Below are positions 42,522-52,500 of a stretch of 64,000 nucleotides of DNA, one piece after another. The notes beneath the pieces are model-generated. The model searched no databases and had not been told where the DNA came from. It saw nothing but the letters and a program-made list of their open reading frames with translations. The DNA lies in contig JAUWLF010000002.1 of the NCBI GenBank assembly GCA_030613785.1, forward strand, positions 49,553 through 113,552. Direction: 5' to 3'. Every line of letters starts with the position of its first letter. Position 1 is the stretch's first letter. The position numbers were made by a program, and so were the translations under genes. The DNA is from Chloroflexota bacterium. GTDB taxonomy: Bacteria; Chloroflexota; Anaerolineae; UBA7937; B3-Chlor.

Positions 42522-43535
42522 ATGAAACAGTGGCGTTTCTGGCTGGGCATCGCTATCAGCCTCGTCTGTCTCGCGCTCGTCCTCTGGAACGTGGACTACC
42601 GTGAGATCCTCGACGCCCTCAAGAGAGCGGACCATGTCTGGCTCATCGCGGCCTCCGTTCCGTATGTGTCCACCATCGCCAGCAAGGTTTTTCGCTGGCG
42701 TCTGCTGTTCCCTGACGAACATCAACCACTAAGCCGACGAAACCTCTTCTCCGCTCTCATGATCAGCTATGCCTTCAACACCATTCTGCCAGCCAGACTG
42801 GGGGAGCTGGCAAGAGCGTATGTCGTCGGGGAGACGGAGCGTGTGAGCAAGTCCCTCGCGCTGTCGACCATCGTGGTGGAGAAAGTCCTCGACGTCCTCA
42901 CCCTGCTTCTGTTTCTCATCCTACTCCTACCCTTCGTGCCGCTTCCGTCATGGGTACAGCGGACAGCCCTGATCATGACGCCCTTGTTCCTTGGTCTGTT
43001 TGCACTCATACTGGCCCTGACCTACCAAAGGGGGAGCACACTACGCCTGGCCTCCTCTGTCCTGAAGCGCATCCCCCATCTTGATGCAGACCAAGTGACG
43101 AAGTCCTTGGACTCCGCCCTGGGCGGCTTCGACGTCCTGCGTTCACCCCGAAGGAACGCCCTTCTGTGGGGCTGGTCTTTCGTGGTGTGGGCTACTGGAG
43201 CACTGTTCATTCTTTTCGTCATGTACGCCTTTCAGATCGATGCCCCTCCCTCGGCAGCTGTTCTGCTCCTGTGCGTCACCAGCCTGGGAATGACTGTCCC
43301 TTCCTCACCCGGTTACATAGGGGTGTATCACTGGCTGGTCGTGAGCACCTTGCTCATCTTCAATGTCAACCGGGCATCGGCCTTGAGTTTCGCCTTCGCC
43401 CTTCACGCGTTGACCTTCCTCCCGTTGACATTGGCAGGTATCTTCTTCATGATCAGAGAGAACTACTCGTTGCAGACAATCCAGCAGGAGGCCTTGGTCA
43501 GTTCTGCCGAGAAACCGTCCACGGTAGACCGCTGA
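42522..43535 (+). CDS. UPF0104/AglD-type integral membrane protein
   Basis: A 337-residue protein with about eight transmembrane segments in the lysylphosphatidylglycerol-synthase-TM/UPF0104 fold: FNTILPARLGELARAY, TIVVEKVLDVLTLLLFL and VPSSPGYIGVYHW are the conserved blocks. Family members are linked to lipid flipping or to polyprenol-sugar handling. It lies 76 bases after the DedA-like gene on the same strand and probably shares its transcript. Confidence 0.87.
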   Translation: MKQWRFWLGIAISLVCLALVLWNVDYREILDALKRADHVWLIAASVPYVSTIASKVFRWRLLFPDEHQPLSRRNLFSALMISYAFNTILPARLGELARAYVVGETERVSKSLALSTIVVEKVLDVLTLLLFLILLLPFVPLPSWVQRTALIMTPLFLGLFALILALTYQRGSTLRLASSVLKRIPHLDADQVTKSLDSALGGFDVLRSPRRNALLWGWSFVVWATGALFILFVMYAFQIDAPPSAAVLLLCVTSLGMTVPSSPGYIGVYHWLVVSTLLIFNVNRASALSFAFALHALTFLPLTLAGIFFMIRENYSLQTIQQEALVSSAEKPSTVDR

Positions 43536-43601
43536 GAATCGTGCGAGCCCGATGGGTTGGCCCCCGTTGGAGACAAGAGCAGCCGATTGTACAATAATGT
43601 C

Positions 43602-43630
43602 TTGTAAACAGAGTTTGGCTCTGATAGAAT
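43602..43630 (+). promoter_or_regulatory. Promoter for the transketolase operon
   Basis: TTGTAA, 17 bases, TAGAAT. The predicted start point (43,637) is only about seven bases before ATG 43644, so the transcript may be almost leaderless. Confidence 0.6.
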
Positions 43631-43643
43631 ACGGCAAGCACCT

Positions 43644-44516
43644 ATGGAAGAATACGAGCTGTCGGTGTCTGAGTTGCAGGTAAAAGCGCGCTGTCTGCGT
43701 TGCCACATCATAGGCATGACGGCCACTGCTGGTTCGGGTCACCCTGGCGGTTCCCTGTCCGCAGCGGACATCATAGCTGCCCTCTACTTCCGGACAATGC
43801 GTCACGATCCCAGCAATCCCCAATGGGAGGACAGGGATCGTCTTGTCCTCAGCAAGGGGCATGCTGCCCCTGCCCTGTACGCAGCTCTGGCCGAAAGCGG
43901 CTACTTCGACTACGAACTCCTCTATGGCCTTCGGAAGTGTGACAGCCCGTTGCAGGGGCATCCTGACATGACACAACTGCCGGGTGTGGAAGCCTCCACC
44001 GGTTCCCTGGGACAAGGGCTCTCCATCGCCAATGGTATGGCCTTGGCCGGAAGGCTTGACCGTAAGGACTATCGAGTCTACGTCCTGCTTGGCGATGGAG
44101 AAGTGGATGAAGGCCAGGTGTGGGAGGCAGCTATGGCCGGTTCCCACTACCGGCTGGACAGGGTGATCGCCATATTGGACCGCAATCGCCAGCAGATAGA
44201 TGGCTGGACCGAAGACGTAATGGGTTTGGAGCCGCTGGCTGACAAGTGGGAGGCCTTCGGCTGGCATGTGCTGGAGATTGACGGCCATGACATGGAGGCC
44301 ATCCTGCACGCCTTCTCGCAGGCCCAGCAAGTCGAGGGTCAGCCGACGATCATCATCGCGCAGACCATCAAAGGCAAAGGTGCTTCTTTCATGGAACACA
44401 ACCTGCGCTTTCACGGCAATGCGCCCAACCGAGATGAGATGGAGGTCGGGCTGGGCGAGATAAGAACCGACGAGAGGTGCAAATCTTGCAAAGTCCAATA
44501 CCCAGGCCCTTGCTAA
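43644..44516 (+). CDS. Transketolase, N-terminal subunit
   Basis: A 290-residue subunit. GSGHPGGSLSAADIIAALYF and the thiamine-diphosphate site GDGEVDEGQVWEAAM with DRNRQQIDG are diagnostic. It lacks the pyrimidine-binding domain, which is encoded separately downstream, as in many archaea and Chloroflexota. The pair moves C2 units between sugar phosphates in the pentose phosphate pathway. No ribosome binding site is visible, consistent with a near-leaderless transcript. Confidence 0.92.
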   Translation: MEEYELSVSELQVKARCLRCHIIGMTATAGSGHPGGSLSAADIIAALYFRTMRHDPSNPQWEDRDRLVLSKGHAAPALYAALAESGYFDYELLYGLRKCDSPLQGHPDMTQLPGVEASTGSLGQGLSIANGMALAGRLDRKDYRVYVLLGDGEVDEGQVWEAAMAGSHYRLDRVIAILDRNRQQIDGWTEDVMGLEPLADKWEAFGWHVLEIDGHDMEAILHAFSQAQQVEGQPTIIIAQTIKGKGASFMEHNLRFHGNAPNRDEMEVGLGEIRTDERCKSCKVQYPGPC

Positions 44517-44565
44517 TCTATCCTGGACAGATCGTACGTTCCTCAGAACCGGGGGCATCAGCCAG

Positions 44566-45504
44566 TTGACCCCACTGCTTTCCGCTCGCGACGCGTATGC
44601 CCGCACCCTGCTCGAACTGGGGCGCGAAAACGAAGACATCGTGGTTCTCGACGCAGATCTCTCGGAGTCAACGCGGACCAGTCTGTTCGCCGCCAGGTTC
44701 CCCGAGCGTCACTTTGAGATGGGTATCGCCGAAGCGAACATGATCGGCACCGCAGCCGGTCTGGCAAGCTGTGGCAAGATCCCCTTCGCCAGCACCTTTG
44801 CCGTTTTCGCCACCTGTCGCGCTTTCGACCAGCTACGCATGTCCGTGGCCTATCCCAAACTCAACGTGAAGGTCGTGGCCACCCACGGAGGAATCACCGT
44901 GGGCGAGGATGGCGCTTCCCATCACGCGATAGAGGACGTCGCCCTAGCCTGCGCTCTGCCAAACTTCGTGGTCATCGTCCCCGCCGATGCCAAGGAGACG
45001 GAGAAGGCCGTGGACGCCATTGCAAGACATGTCGGCCCTGTGTACATGAGGCTGACCCGTCTCGCAGTGCCCGTGGTCTACGAACAGAGCTGCGATTTCA
45101 CCATTGGTAAGGCAATCACTGTGCGCGACGGCAAGGATGTCACCATCATCGCCAACGGCATCATGCTGTCGCGTGCCCTGGGGGCAGCAGCGGTCTTGGG
45201 CCAGGACGGCATCTCGACCAGAGTGCTGGACATGCACACCGTGAAGCCCATGGACGAGGTTGCCGTCGAGAAGGCTGCGCGGGAGACAGGCGCCATCGTC
45301 ACTGTGGAGGAACATTTACTCCACGGAGGGATGGGAAGCATCGTGGCCCGTGCGGTCTTGGAGAAGGCCCCCGTACCCATGCGGTTCATAGGCATCAGGG
45401 ACCGGTACTCGCGCTCTGGCAAGCCCGATCAACTGCTGGAGATGCACGGCCTGACCGCGCCAAGCATTGCCCACACCGTGAGGGAGCTTCTCGCTCAAGG
45501 GTAA
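44566..45504 (+). CDS. Transketolase, C-terminal subunit
   Basis: A 312-residue subunit starting at TTG. FEMGIAEANMIGTAAGLA includes the catalytic glutamate of the pyrimidine domain, GVEASTG-type and FASTFAVFA segments follow, and TVEEHLLHGGMGS begins the C-terminal domain. It complements the subunit 49 bases upstream. DXP synthase is excluded by its split nature and by the absence of the DXS-specific N-terminal insert. Confidence 0.92.
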   Translation: MTPLLSARDAYARTLLELGRENEDIVVLDADLSESTRTSLFAARFPERHFEMGIAEANMIGTAAGLASCGKIPFASTFAVFATCRAFDQLRMSVAYPKLNVKVVATHGGITVGEDGASHHAIEDVALACALPNFVVIVPADAKETEKAVDAIARHVGPVYMRLTRLAVPVVYEQSCDFTIGKAITVRDGKDVTIIANGIMLSRALGAAAVLGQDGISTRVLDMHTVKPMDEVAVEKAARETGAIVTVEEHLLHGGMGSIVARAVLEKAPVPMRFIGIRDRYSRSGKPDQLLEMHGLTAPSIAHTVRELLAQG

Positions 45505-45540
45505 TCCGCGCAAGGTTATGGCAGACAGTCGCCCTCCGAG

Positions 45541-46704
45541 ATGAAGATGGCCAATATGGAGAAACTGACCCAATTCCAGCAGGAGATGCTTCGCTGTAAC
45601 CGCTGCGGGTATTGCCAGGCCGTTTGCCCCATCTACGATGTGCTGCGTCTTGAGCCGATCACAGCTCGCGGCAGAATTCAGTTGCTGCGGGCAGTGAGCG
45701 AGGGCAAGCTGCCCATCTCAGAACTGGTCAGCTACTACATCTACCGTTGCACCGATTGCCAATCATGCCGCGTCAGCTGTCCTGGAGGCGTGCGCATCGA
45801 TCAGATCTTTGCATCCGCTCGGGAATTGATCGCTGACAACGAGTTCCTCCCGACAGGCTTGTCCGAACTAGAGCAGCGAGTCAGGAGTACGCACAACATT
45901 TCCGGTGAACCCAGCGAGAACCGTCTTCTGTGGGCTGAGAACCTGGAGGTGAAGCCAGAAGGGCTGGTAGGAAAGGAAGGCGCTGAGGTGGTCCTCTTCA
46001 CTGGCTGCGTTTCCGCCCTGTATCCGATGGCCTACGGCATCCTTCAAGACCTGGTGGAGATCCTGGAGGCTGCCAACGTAGACTTCACAACTCTGGGAAC
46101 GGAGGAATGGTGCTGTGGATACCCACTTCTTTCCGCGGGGCTGCCAATCTCAGACCTGGTGACGCACAACCTGGATCGGGTCAAGGCTCTCGGCGCCAAG
46201 ACCCTCGTTACCACTTGCCCCAGCTGCTACCACATGTGGAAGTACCACTACACCCCCGACTCCCTCCGCGTGATGCACTCAACCCAGTTCCTGGCCGAAC
46301 TCGTGGAGGCGGGAAAGGTGCCCCTGCGCCCCGTGGAGATGCGTGTCACTTACCATGACCCCTGCGACCTGGGAAGGAAAAGCGAGGTGTACGATGCGCC
46401 GCGCCAGTTGATGGAGTCCATTCCCGGCCTCGACTTCGTGGAAATGGAAGATCATGGGGAGAATGCCATGTGCTGCGGGGGAGGCGGTAATCTGGAGACA
46501 GTAGATGCAGAGCTCTCGGGAGCCGTGGCCAGGCTTCGTCTGGAGCAAGCACAGGCGGTGGGCGCGCAGGCTATCGTCAGTGCCTGTCAGCAATGCGAAC
46601 GCACGCTTGCTATGGCTGCACGGCGCAACAAGAGCAGGATCAAGGTCATGGACGTCGTCCAGTTACTTCGCAAGGCACTATCAGAGGAAGAGACCGAACG
46701 CTAG
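45541..46704 (+). CDS. Iron-sulfur oxidoreductase subunit, GlcF/HdrD-like
   Basis: A 387-residue protein with two 4Fe-4S motifs (CNRCGYCQAVCPIYDV; CTDCQSCRVSCPGGV) and two CCG-domain motifs (EEWCCGYPL; NAMCCGGGG). This is the layout of glycolate oxidase iron-sulfur subunit GlcF, lactate-utilisation LutA and HdrD. No FAD-binding GlcD partner lies beside it. Between transketolase and glycerate kinase, a role in 2-hydroxyacid oxidation (glycolate, glycerate or lactate) is likely. ATGs at 45547 and 45556 are alternative starts. Confidence 0.85.
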   Translation: MKMANMEKLTQFQQEMLRCNRCGYCQAVCPIYDVLRLEPITARGRIQLLRAVSEGKLPISELVSYYIYRCTDCQSCRVSCPGGVRIDQIFASARELIADNEFLPTGLSELEQRVRSTHNISGEPSENRLLWAENLEVKPEGLVGKEGAEVVLFTGCVSALYPMAYGILQDLVEILEAANVDFTTLGTEEWCCGYPLLSAGLPISDLVTHNLDRVKALGAKTLVTTCPSCYHMWKYHYTPDSLRVMHSTQFLAELVEAGKVPLRPVEMRVTYHDPCDLGRKSEVYDAPRQLMESIPGLDFVEMEDHGENAMCCGGGGNLETVDAELSGAVARLRLEQAQAVGAQAIVSACQQCERTLAMAARRNKSRIKVMDVVQLLRKALSEEETER

Positions 46705-46713
46705 AGAAGCCTT

Positions 46714-48075
46714 ATGAATCTCTTTGATTCCCGATTCCTGAAGAGTGGAGTGACGAAGGAGCGACGGGAGAAGTTGCTGCCCATTCTGTCCGCGGCGTTG
46801 GCAGCAGTGGATCCCGTGGCTGCAGTCAAGCGGCACATGTCTCTCGTCGGAGACGAGTTGCGGATCGGAGAACGCATCTATGACTTGGGTCAGTATCGGG
46901 ATATCTACGTCATCGGCGGCGGCAAAGCTGGCGGCTCCATGGCCAAGGCCACGGAAGAGATCCTGGACGATCGTCTAACAGCCGGTGTGATCAACACCAA
47001 GTACGGCTATCTTGCCAAGACAGAGATCGTTCGCGTCAATGAGGCCGGGCACCCGATCCCCGACGCCGCCGCCGTGCAAGGGGCGAAAGAGATGGCCGGC
47101 CTGGCCGCCAGAGCATCGGACGGTGACTTGGTGATCTGCCTCATCTCTGGCGGTGGTTCCGCTCTGATGACCTTGCCCGTGGAAGGCATCACCCTCGCAG
47201 ATATAGAAGTTCTCACCGCATCCCTCCTCCGCTGTGGGGCTACCATCAATGAGATAAACGCCATCCGCAAGCATCTTTCGCAGATCAAGGGAGGCAATCT
47301 CTCCCGTCTGGCCTATCCCGCCGAGGTCGTTTCCCTCATCCTCTCCGACGTGGTAGGCAACCCTCTGGATGTCATCGCCTCCGGCCCCACGGTGCCCGAT
47401 TCCAGCAGCTACGCACAGGCCTATGACGTCATCGAGAGATACGGGATCCTCCACGAAGTCCCTTCTTCCGTTGTGGAGCATCTACGCACGGGCAAAGAGG
47501 GGATTGTTCCCGAGACGCCCAAGGACGATGATGCGGCATTCGCAAAGACTTACAATCTGATCATCGCCAGCAATGAGGTGGCAGCGCAAGCAGCGATGGC
47601 GAAGGCGCAAGAGATCAGCTTCAACACCGTTCTGCTCTCAACGTTCGTGGAAGGCGAAGCACGCGAGGTGGCCCACGTCTTCTCCGCGATTGCCAAGGAG
47701 ATAGCCCATTCCGGACACCCGGTCTCTCGCCCCGCCTGCGTCGTGACGGGAGGTGAGACGACGGTCACCATCCGCGGTGAGGGCAAAGGGGGGCGCAACC
47801 AGGAACTGGCCCTGGCTGCGGCTATTCAGATAGACGGTCTGGATGAGGCAACGATCATCGCGCTGGCAACAGACGGCACCGACGGCCCCACCGATGCCGC
47901 CGGGGCAATCGCTGATGGTTCCACTCTTATCCGAGCCAGAGACAAGGATCTATCGGCCAGTGACTACCTGGCCAACAACGACTCCTATCACTTCTTCGAG
48001 GCCCTGGGCGACCTCATCATCACCGGCCCCACCAACACCAACGTGAACGATCTGACCTTCGTTTTCGTCTTCTGA
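46714..48075 (+). CDS. Glycerate 2-kinase (GckA/MOFRL family)
   Basis: A 453-residue enzyme. The N-terminal DUF4147 domain has YVIGGGKAGGSMAKA and LISGGGSALMTLP; the C-terminal MOFRL domain has VVTGGETTVTIRGEGKGGRNQELALA and LATDGTDGPTDAAGA. It phosphorylates D-glycerate to 2-phosphoglycerate, feeding lower glycolysis. It ends an apparent + operon with transketolase and the iron-sulfur protein. A bidirectional terminator-like hairpin follows. Confidence 0.92.
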   Translation: MNLFDSRFLKSGVTKERREKLLPILSAALAAVDPVAAVKRHMSLVGDELRIGERIYDLGQYRDIYVIGGGKAGGSMAKATEEILDDRLTAGVINTKYGYLAKTEIVRVNEAGHPIPDAAAVQGAKEMAGLAARASDGDLVICLISGGGSALMTLPVEGITLADIEVLTASLLRCGATINEINAIRKHLSQIKGGNLSRLAYPAEVVSLILSDVVGNPLDVIASGPTVPDSSSYAQAYDVIERYGILHEVPSSVVEHLRTGKEGIVPETPKDDDAAFAKTYNLIIASNEVAAQAAMAKAQEISFNTVLLSTFVEGEAREVAHVFSAIAKEIAHSGHPVSRPACVVTGGETTVTIRGEGKGGRNQELALAAAIQIDGLDEATIIALATDGTDGPTDAAGAIADGSTLIRARDKDLSASDYLANNDSYHFFEALGDLIITGPTNTNVNDLTFVFVF

Positions 48076-48125
48076 CCTCCCAGGCTTGATGGCCTTAGTC
48101 CACACTCCACTCGGATATGCACATG

Positions 48126-48152
48126 CCACCGAGGACTCGCCGTCCTTGGTGG
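48126..48152. terminator. Bidirectional terminator-like hairpin
   Basis: CCACCGAGGAC and GTCCTTGGTGG form an 11 bp stem with one G-T wobble around TCGCC. It lies between the convergent glycerate kinase and LarA-family genes. No long U-tract, so efficiency is uncertain. Confidence 0.6.
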
Positions 48153-48171
48153 TCAAATCTAGCAAGTGGGA

Positions 48172-49464
48172 CTAGGCCGGCACCTTCTCGGGAGCCTCCT
48201 CCACGAATGGGAAAGTAGATCCGCCTATGGGCACAACTACGACCTCGGCCGTCGGATGCCTCTGGGACACTTGGGCGATGGCGTCCTCGATGGAGGTGGC
48301 ATGCTCGATCTCCATGTCCTCCAGTTCCTGCGCGGTCAAGCCCTCGGTCACTACCATCAAGCTCTTGGTGGACAGCAGCCGGCGCAGCCTTGAAGCCATA
48401 GGACCACCGGTCGTGGAAGCCTTCCCCTCGGCGATCCAGTCTATGACCTGTTCCGGATCAGGCCTGTCCGCCAAGGTCTCATACATCAAGGGACCTGCGC
48501 CGTCGGGACAGGCGGAGAGCAGAATCACCGTCCCTCCCGGGCTGGTAATGGCATCGGCCAGGAGGATTGCCTTGCCAGACTGAATGAGATCGGTCTCCAA
48601 GGGAAAGGCCGATGTGATAGTCACATCCGCCATCTTGGGCACCGCAGCTCCGTACACCTGGATGAGTGCCTTCACCGCTTCCTTGTGCTCCGCCTCCACA
48701 TCCCCGACAAAGACTTTGTAGATCTTCTTCTCCGAGTTCAAGAGACAGTCGATCTTCATGTCGAGCCCTACGATGCGCGCCCCCTCCAGCATGTCCTCCC
48801 AGATGGGATTGCCTTCCATGATACCCGTCACTGTGCCATGCTCCCCCATCAGCGCATGGTTGTGCCTTATTGAGTCCCGCCCCGAGATGCCAGGAAGAAC
48901 CATCTTGGGCCCGCCGCCATAGCCGGCGAAGTAGTGCGGGTTGATGGTCCCTATCCCCACCGTGAACCCTGCCTCGACAACCTTTCGGTTGGCCCAACAG
49001 GGAGTGCCTCGACTGGTGGTCCCCACGAGGACCAGGTTGTCTTTCTCATCGGGGTCGTGGACGCTGATGTGGATTCTCCTCATTACTTCTTCGCCCAGCT
49101 TCTCTCTGATCTCCTCCTCGGTCGTTTCCCTGTGCGTACCTCGACCGATCACCACCTCGATGTCTTCGTCGCCGATACCAAGGCTGTTCAATTCATCGAT
49201 CAGGGGCAACACCACGAAACCTGTCGATGTAGGCCGGGTCTGGTCCTCACTGATGATCACCACCGTCTTGCTATCCAGCGAGCCGATGATTTGAGACAAG
49301 GGGGCCATACCGATTGGGTTCTTGAGCCCCTCTTTCACCAGCGCCCCAACATCTGCCGCGCCAGGCACCTCGCGAGGCTCGCTCATGGCCAATAGATGCC
49401 AGCCATCAGGAAGATCGAAGCTCAGAGACCGATTGTTGTAGTACCCTTTACCCTTTGCCGTCAT
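48172..49464 (-). CDS. LarA/DUF2088 nickel-pincer racemase family protein
   Basis: A 430-residue protein; ATG 49464 has GGAGG upstream, whereas the open frame to 49,539 has none. The DUF2088 domain shows VIGRGTHRETTEEE and HDPDEKDN, and GTINPHYFAGYGGGPKMVLPG with HNHALM marks the LarA family C-terminal domain. Well-studied LarA racemises lactate with a nickel-pincer nucleotide; homologues act on other 2-hydroxyacids. No LarB/C/E are in the window. Located 68 bases after the SHMT fusion on the same strand, it may act on glycerate or another hydroxyacid. Confidence 0.87.
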   Translation of the reverse strand: MTAKGKGYYNNRSLSFDLPDGWHLLAMSEPREVPGAADVGALVKEGLKNPIGMAPLSQIIGSLDSKTVVIISEDQTRPTSTGFVVLPLIDELNSLGIGDEDIEVVIGRGTHRETTEEEIREKLGEEVMRRIHISVHDPDEKDNLVLVGTTSRGTPCWANRKVVEAGFTVGIGTINPHYFAGYGGGPKMVLPGISGRDSIRHNHALMGEHGTVTGIMEGNPIWEDMLEGARIVGLDMKIDCLLNSEKKIYKVFVGDVEAEHKEAVKALIQVYGAAVPKMADVTITSAFPLETDLIQSGKAILLADAITSPGGTVILLSACPDGAGPLMYETLADRPDPEQVIDWIAEGKASTTGGPMASRLRRLLSTKSLMVVTEGLTAQELEDMEIEHATSIEDAIAQVSQRHPTAEVVVVPIGGSTFPFVEEAPEKVPA

Positions 49465-49531
49465 CGTGTCCAAACCTCCATCTACTAAGTGGATTCCACT
49501 ACTCCCATTATCGCTGACCGTAGTAGTAAAG

Positions 49532-52500
49532 TCAATCACTGCAAATCTCGACCGGGGGAAAGGAAGAGCACGCAGCGTGCTCTTCCTCCTCCACCGGGAA
49601 ACGAGACAGCACTACGGCTTCCTCCGCGACCAACACCTTGTCGCCCACTGCCAGCCGACGCTTGTCTTTCTCCAGCTCAGATCTGTCGCCAGAGGGGAGA
49701 GGGAATATCCGTAGCTGTGTCCCTTCCTGAGTGTACTTCCGGTTCACGTAGGCCATCCCCAGCTGATATCCTTCCACGTCCAGCGAACAGCTTGTCACAG
49801 CACCTATGTATTCCCCCCTGCGGGTGACTACTGTATCATCGGGCCTGATGGCCCTGATACCTTTGGCTTTCATGCGGAAACGGATGATCTCCATCCTTCG
49901 CCGAGCTTCCCGCTCCAGGTGCGCCTGTCGCCCGATGAAGTACGGCTTGTGCAACTTGACGTAGGGAGCGAACCCCGCTCCCGTGGGCGAGATGTCGTGC
50001 ACTCCGGCTAGTTCGTGACCGTACAACGGCAGTCCCGCCTCCGTTCTCGTCGAGTCTCGCGCCCCAAGCCCGCAGGGCCTGATCCCCAGATCCTGCCCTC
50101 GCTCCAGGAGCAGACTCCACATTCTAGGAGCATCCTTGGGGTGCAGGTAGAGTTCGTGGGCGATATCTTCACCCGTGTAACCCGTTCGAGACACAATGGC
50201 CTCAATGCCCTCCAACTGAGTCTCGATGAACTCGGTGCGCCTGATCCTGGCCAGCCGATCTTTCAGCCCCGGATCGTTCGTGAGCCGCTGGAGTATGGAC
50301 AACGAGTTCGGACCCTGCAAAGCCATGTCGACGCGTTGCTCCTGGCCGGACGACGGGTCCTTCAGGTCACTGATGGCTACCTGACCCTCTATCTCTTTCT
50401 CAGGATGCTCACGGTCTATGAGATAGCGACGCGAGTTAACGGCCCTGAGCCAGGCTAGGTCCTTCTCGGCGTTGACGGCATTCACGACCACCATGTACCG
50501 GTCGACGGCGCGACGGTATACCATGATGTCGTCAATGACTCCGCCGTCGGGGTCCAAGAGATAGGAGTATTGGGACTGGCCGTCCTCCAGCCACCGGACG
50601 TAGTTGGTGGTGACCAGGTCCACAAAGCTAGCTGCATGGTCGCCCGACACCTCCAATACGCCCATGTGGGCCACGTCGAAGAGCCCGGCCGCCTCGCGAA
50701 CTGCGCGATGCTCCCCAAGCACGGTGGTGTACCAGAGTGGCATCTCCCAACCGGCAAAAGGAACGATCTTCTTGGTGAGTTTGCGATGCTCCTCGTACAA
50801 TGGCGTCCGCCTAGCTTCGCCGTCTATCTCCCTCCATACGAACTCCTCTTTCTGTACCTCGGATCTGAGGTTGTCCAAGCCCCTCTCGCCTATGAAATAT
50901 GGTTTGGACAGATGAAAGCAGGAAGCATGGCCGCCCTTGAGAAGAGTAGTCCCGTGAGGTCTCGATTCTTCGTTACGGTAGCAGGGCAGACCGGCCTCAG
51001 TTCGCAGAGCATCCCTGGTGGCCAACCCCGCCGGCTTCGCGCCAGACTCCAGTAGTACAGACCACACCTGCGCTCCGCTGTCCGGGTGGACGAGTATCTG
51101 ATACTGCAAGTCCTCACCAGCAATGCCGTTGCGAAGCACGAGAGCCTTGACGCCATTGACCTCACCCTGCCAGAAGCTGCCGTTCTCCAGACCGGACACT
51201 GACCAACCGGCCTCTTGCAGAATGGCTGTGGATTCCGGCCCATGCAGGGTCAAAGCAACGCGACGAGACCCTATGTCCGGTACCTCACCCAGGTCTTGCA
51301 CAACGGCGGGCCCTTGCACTTTGCGAAAGATGTCCTCGTTGTCGAAGAGCACGTATGCATCCGACAATCCGCGCAGCCAGGCCTTGACCTTCTCGGTGTT
51401 GGCAGCGTTCGTCAGCATCAGGTATCGCTCTCGGCCTCGTTCGTCCCCCTCGAGATGTAGGATGGATACATCATCAATCAGGACGCCGTCCTTGTCCAAG
51501 AGGAAAGAGCGTTGACTCCAGCCTGGGCTCAGTTCGGCCACGTTGTTGGTGGTCGCCTCCTGTAGAAAAGGCCTGGCCCGTTGACCGCTGATCTCCAGAA
51601 CTCCCACATCGCTCGAGTCGATGACGACAGCCGAGCGCTTCGCCAACTTCAGCTCCTCATCTTGGCCCTGATAGTGAAGCGGCATGGTCCACCCACTTAT
51701 CTCAGCAAGCTCAGCTCCTAGCCTGCGATGGTCGTCGAGCAGCAGGCCGACCTTGACGGATGAAGCCCTCGACACCCAGAAGTAATGGGGATAGTCATCC
51801 CGCCGTGTCTCCCTCTCAGTGCCAGCCCTCTCCGCCAATTTCGCCACTTCGCGCTTCATCTCTTCCAATACGTCCAGGTCTATCTTGCCTCGAGGCAGAT
51901 CACCCGTCAGTCCAGTGTACTGGAATGGCTTGATGTTGAGCAGCACCCGGCCGATGATCTCGGCCAACTCATCCATGTCCTCGGGCCCAAGGCCTCTCTG
52001 CGTGACCCAAGGAGTGCCCAAGCGGATCCCGCTGGCATCGGCTGCGCTCTCATCGCCAGGAATGGTATTCTTGTTCGTCACCAGTCCGCACAGCTCTAGG
52101 ATGCGGGCTGCTAACTCGCCCTTCAGCGGAAAGCCGGTGTCCGTTTCAACCGCATTTAGGTCTATCACCAGCAAATGGGTGTTTGTACCTCCGTAGGCCA
52201 ACCTCAAACCCCTTTTCTCCAGAGCCTCTGCCAGAGCCACAGCGTTCTCAACGATCCTCTGCTGGAGACGCTTGAACTCGTCGGTCTGTGCCAGCTTGAA
52301 GGCCACGGCCATGGCCGCGAACTTGTTGACGTGTGGGCCGCCCTGCTCGCCAGGAAAAACGGCGCTGTCAATTAACCTGGCTTTCTCCTCGTCAGTGGTC
52401 AGAATCACCGCCCCCCGCGGCCCGCAGAGCGTCTTATGGGTGGTGAAAGTGATGACGTCTGCATAGCCCACAGGGGTGGGATAGACACGAGCGACAACCA

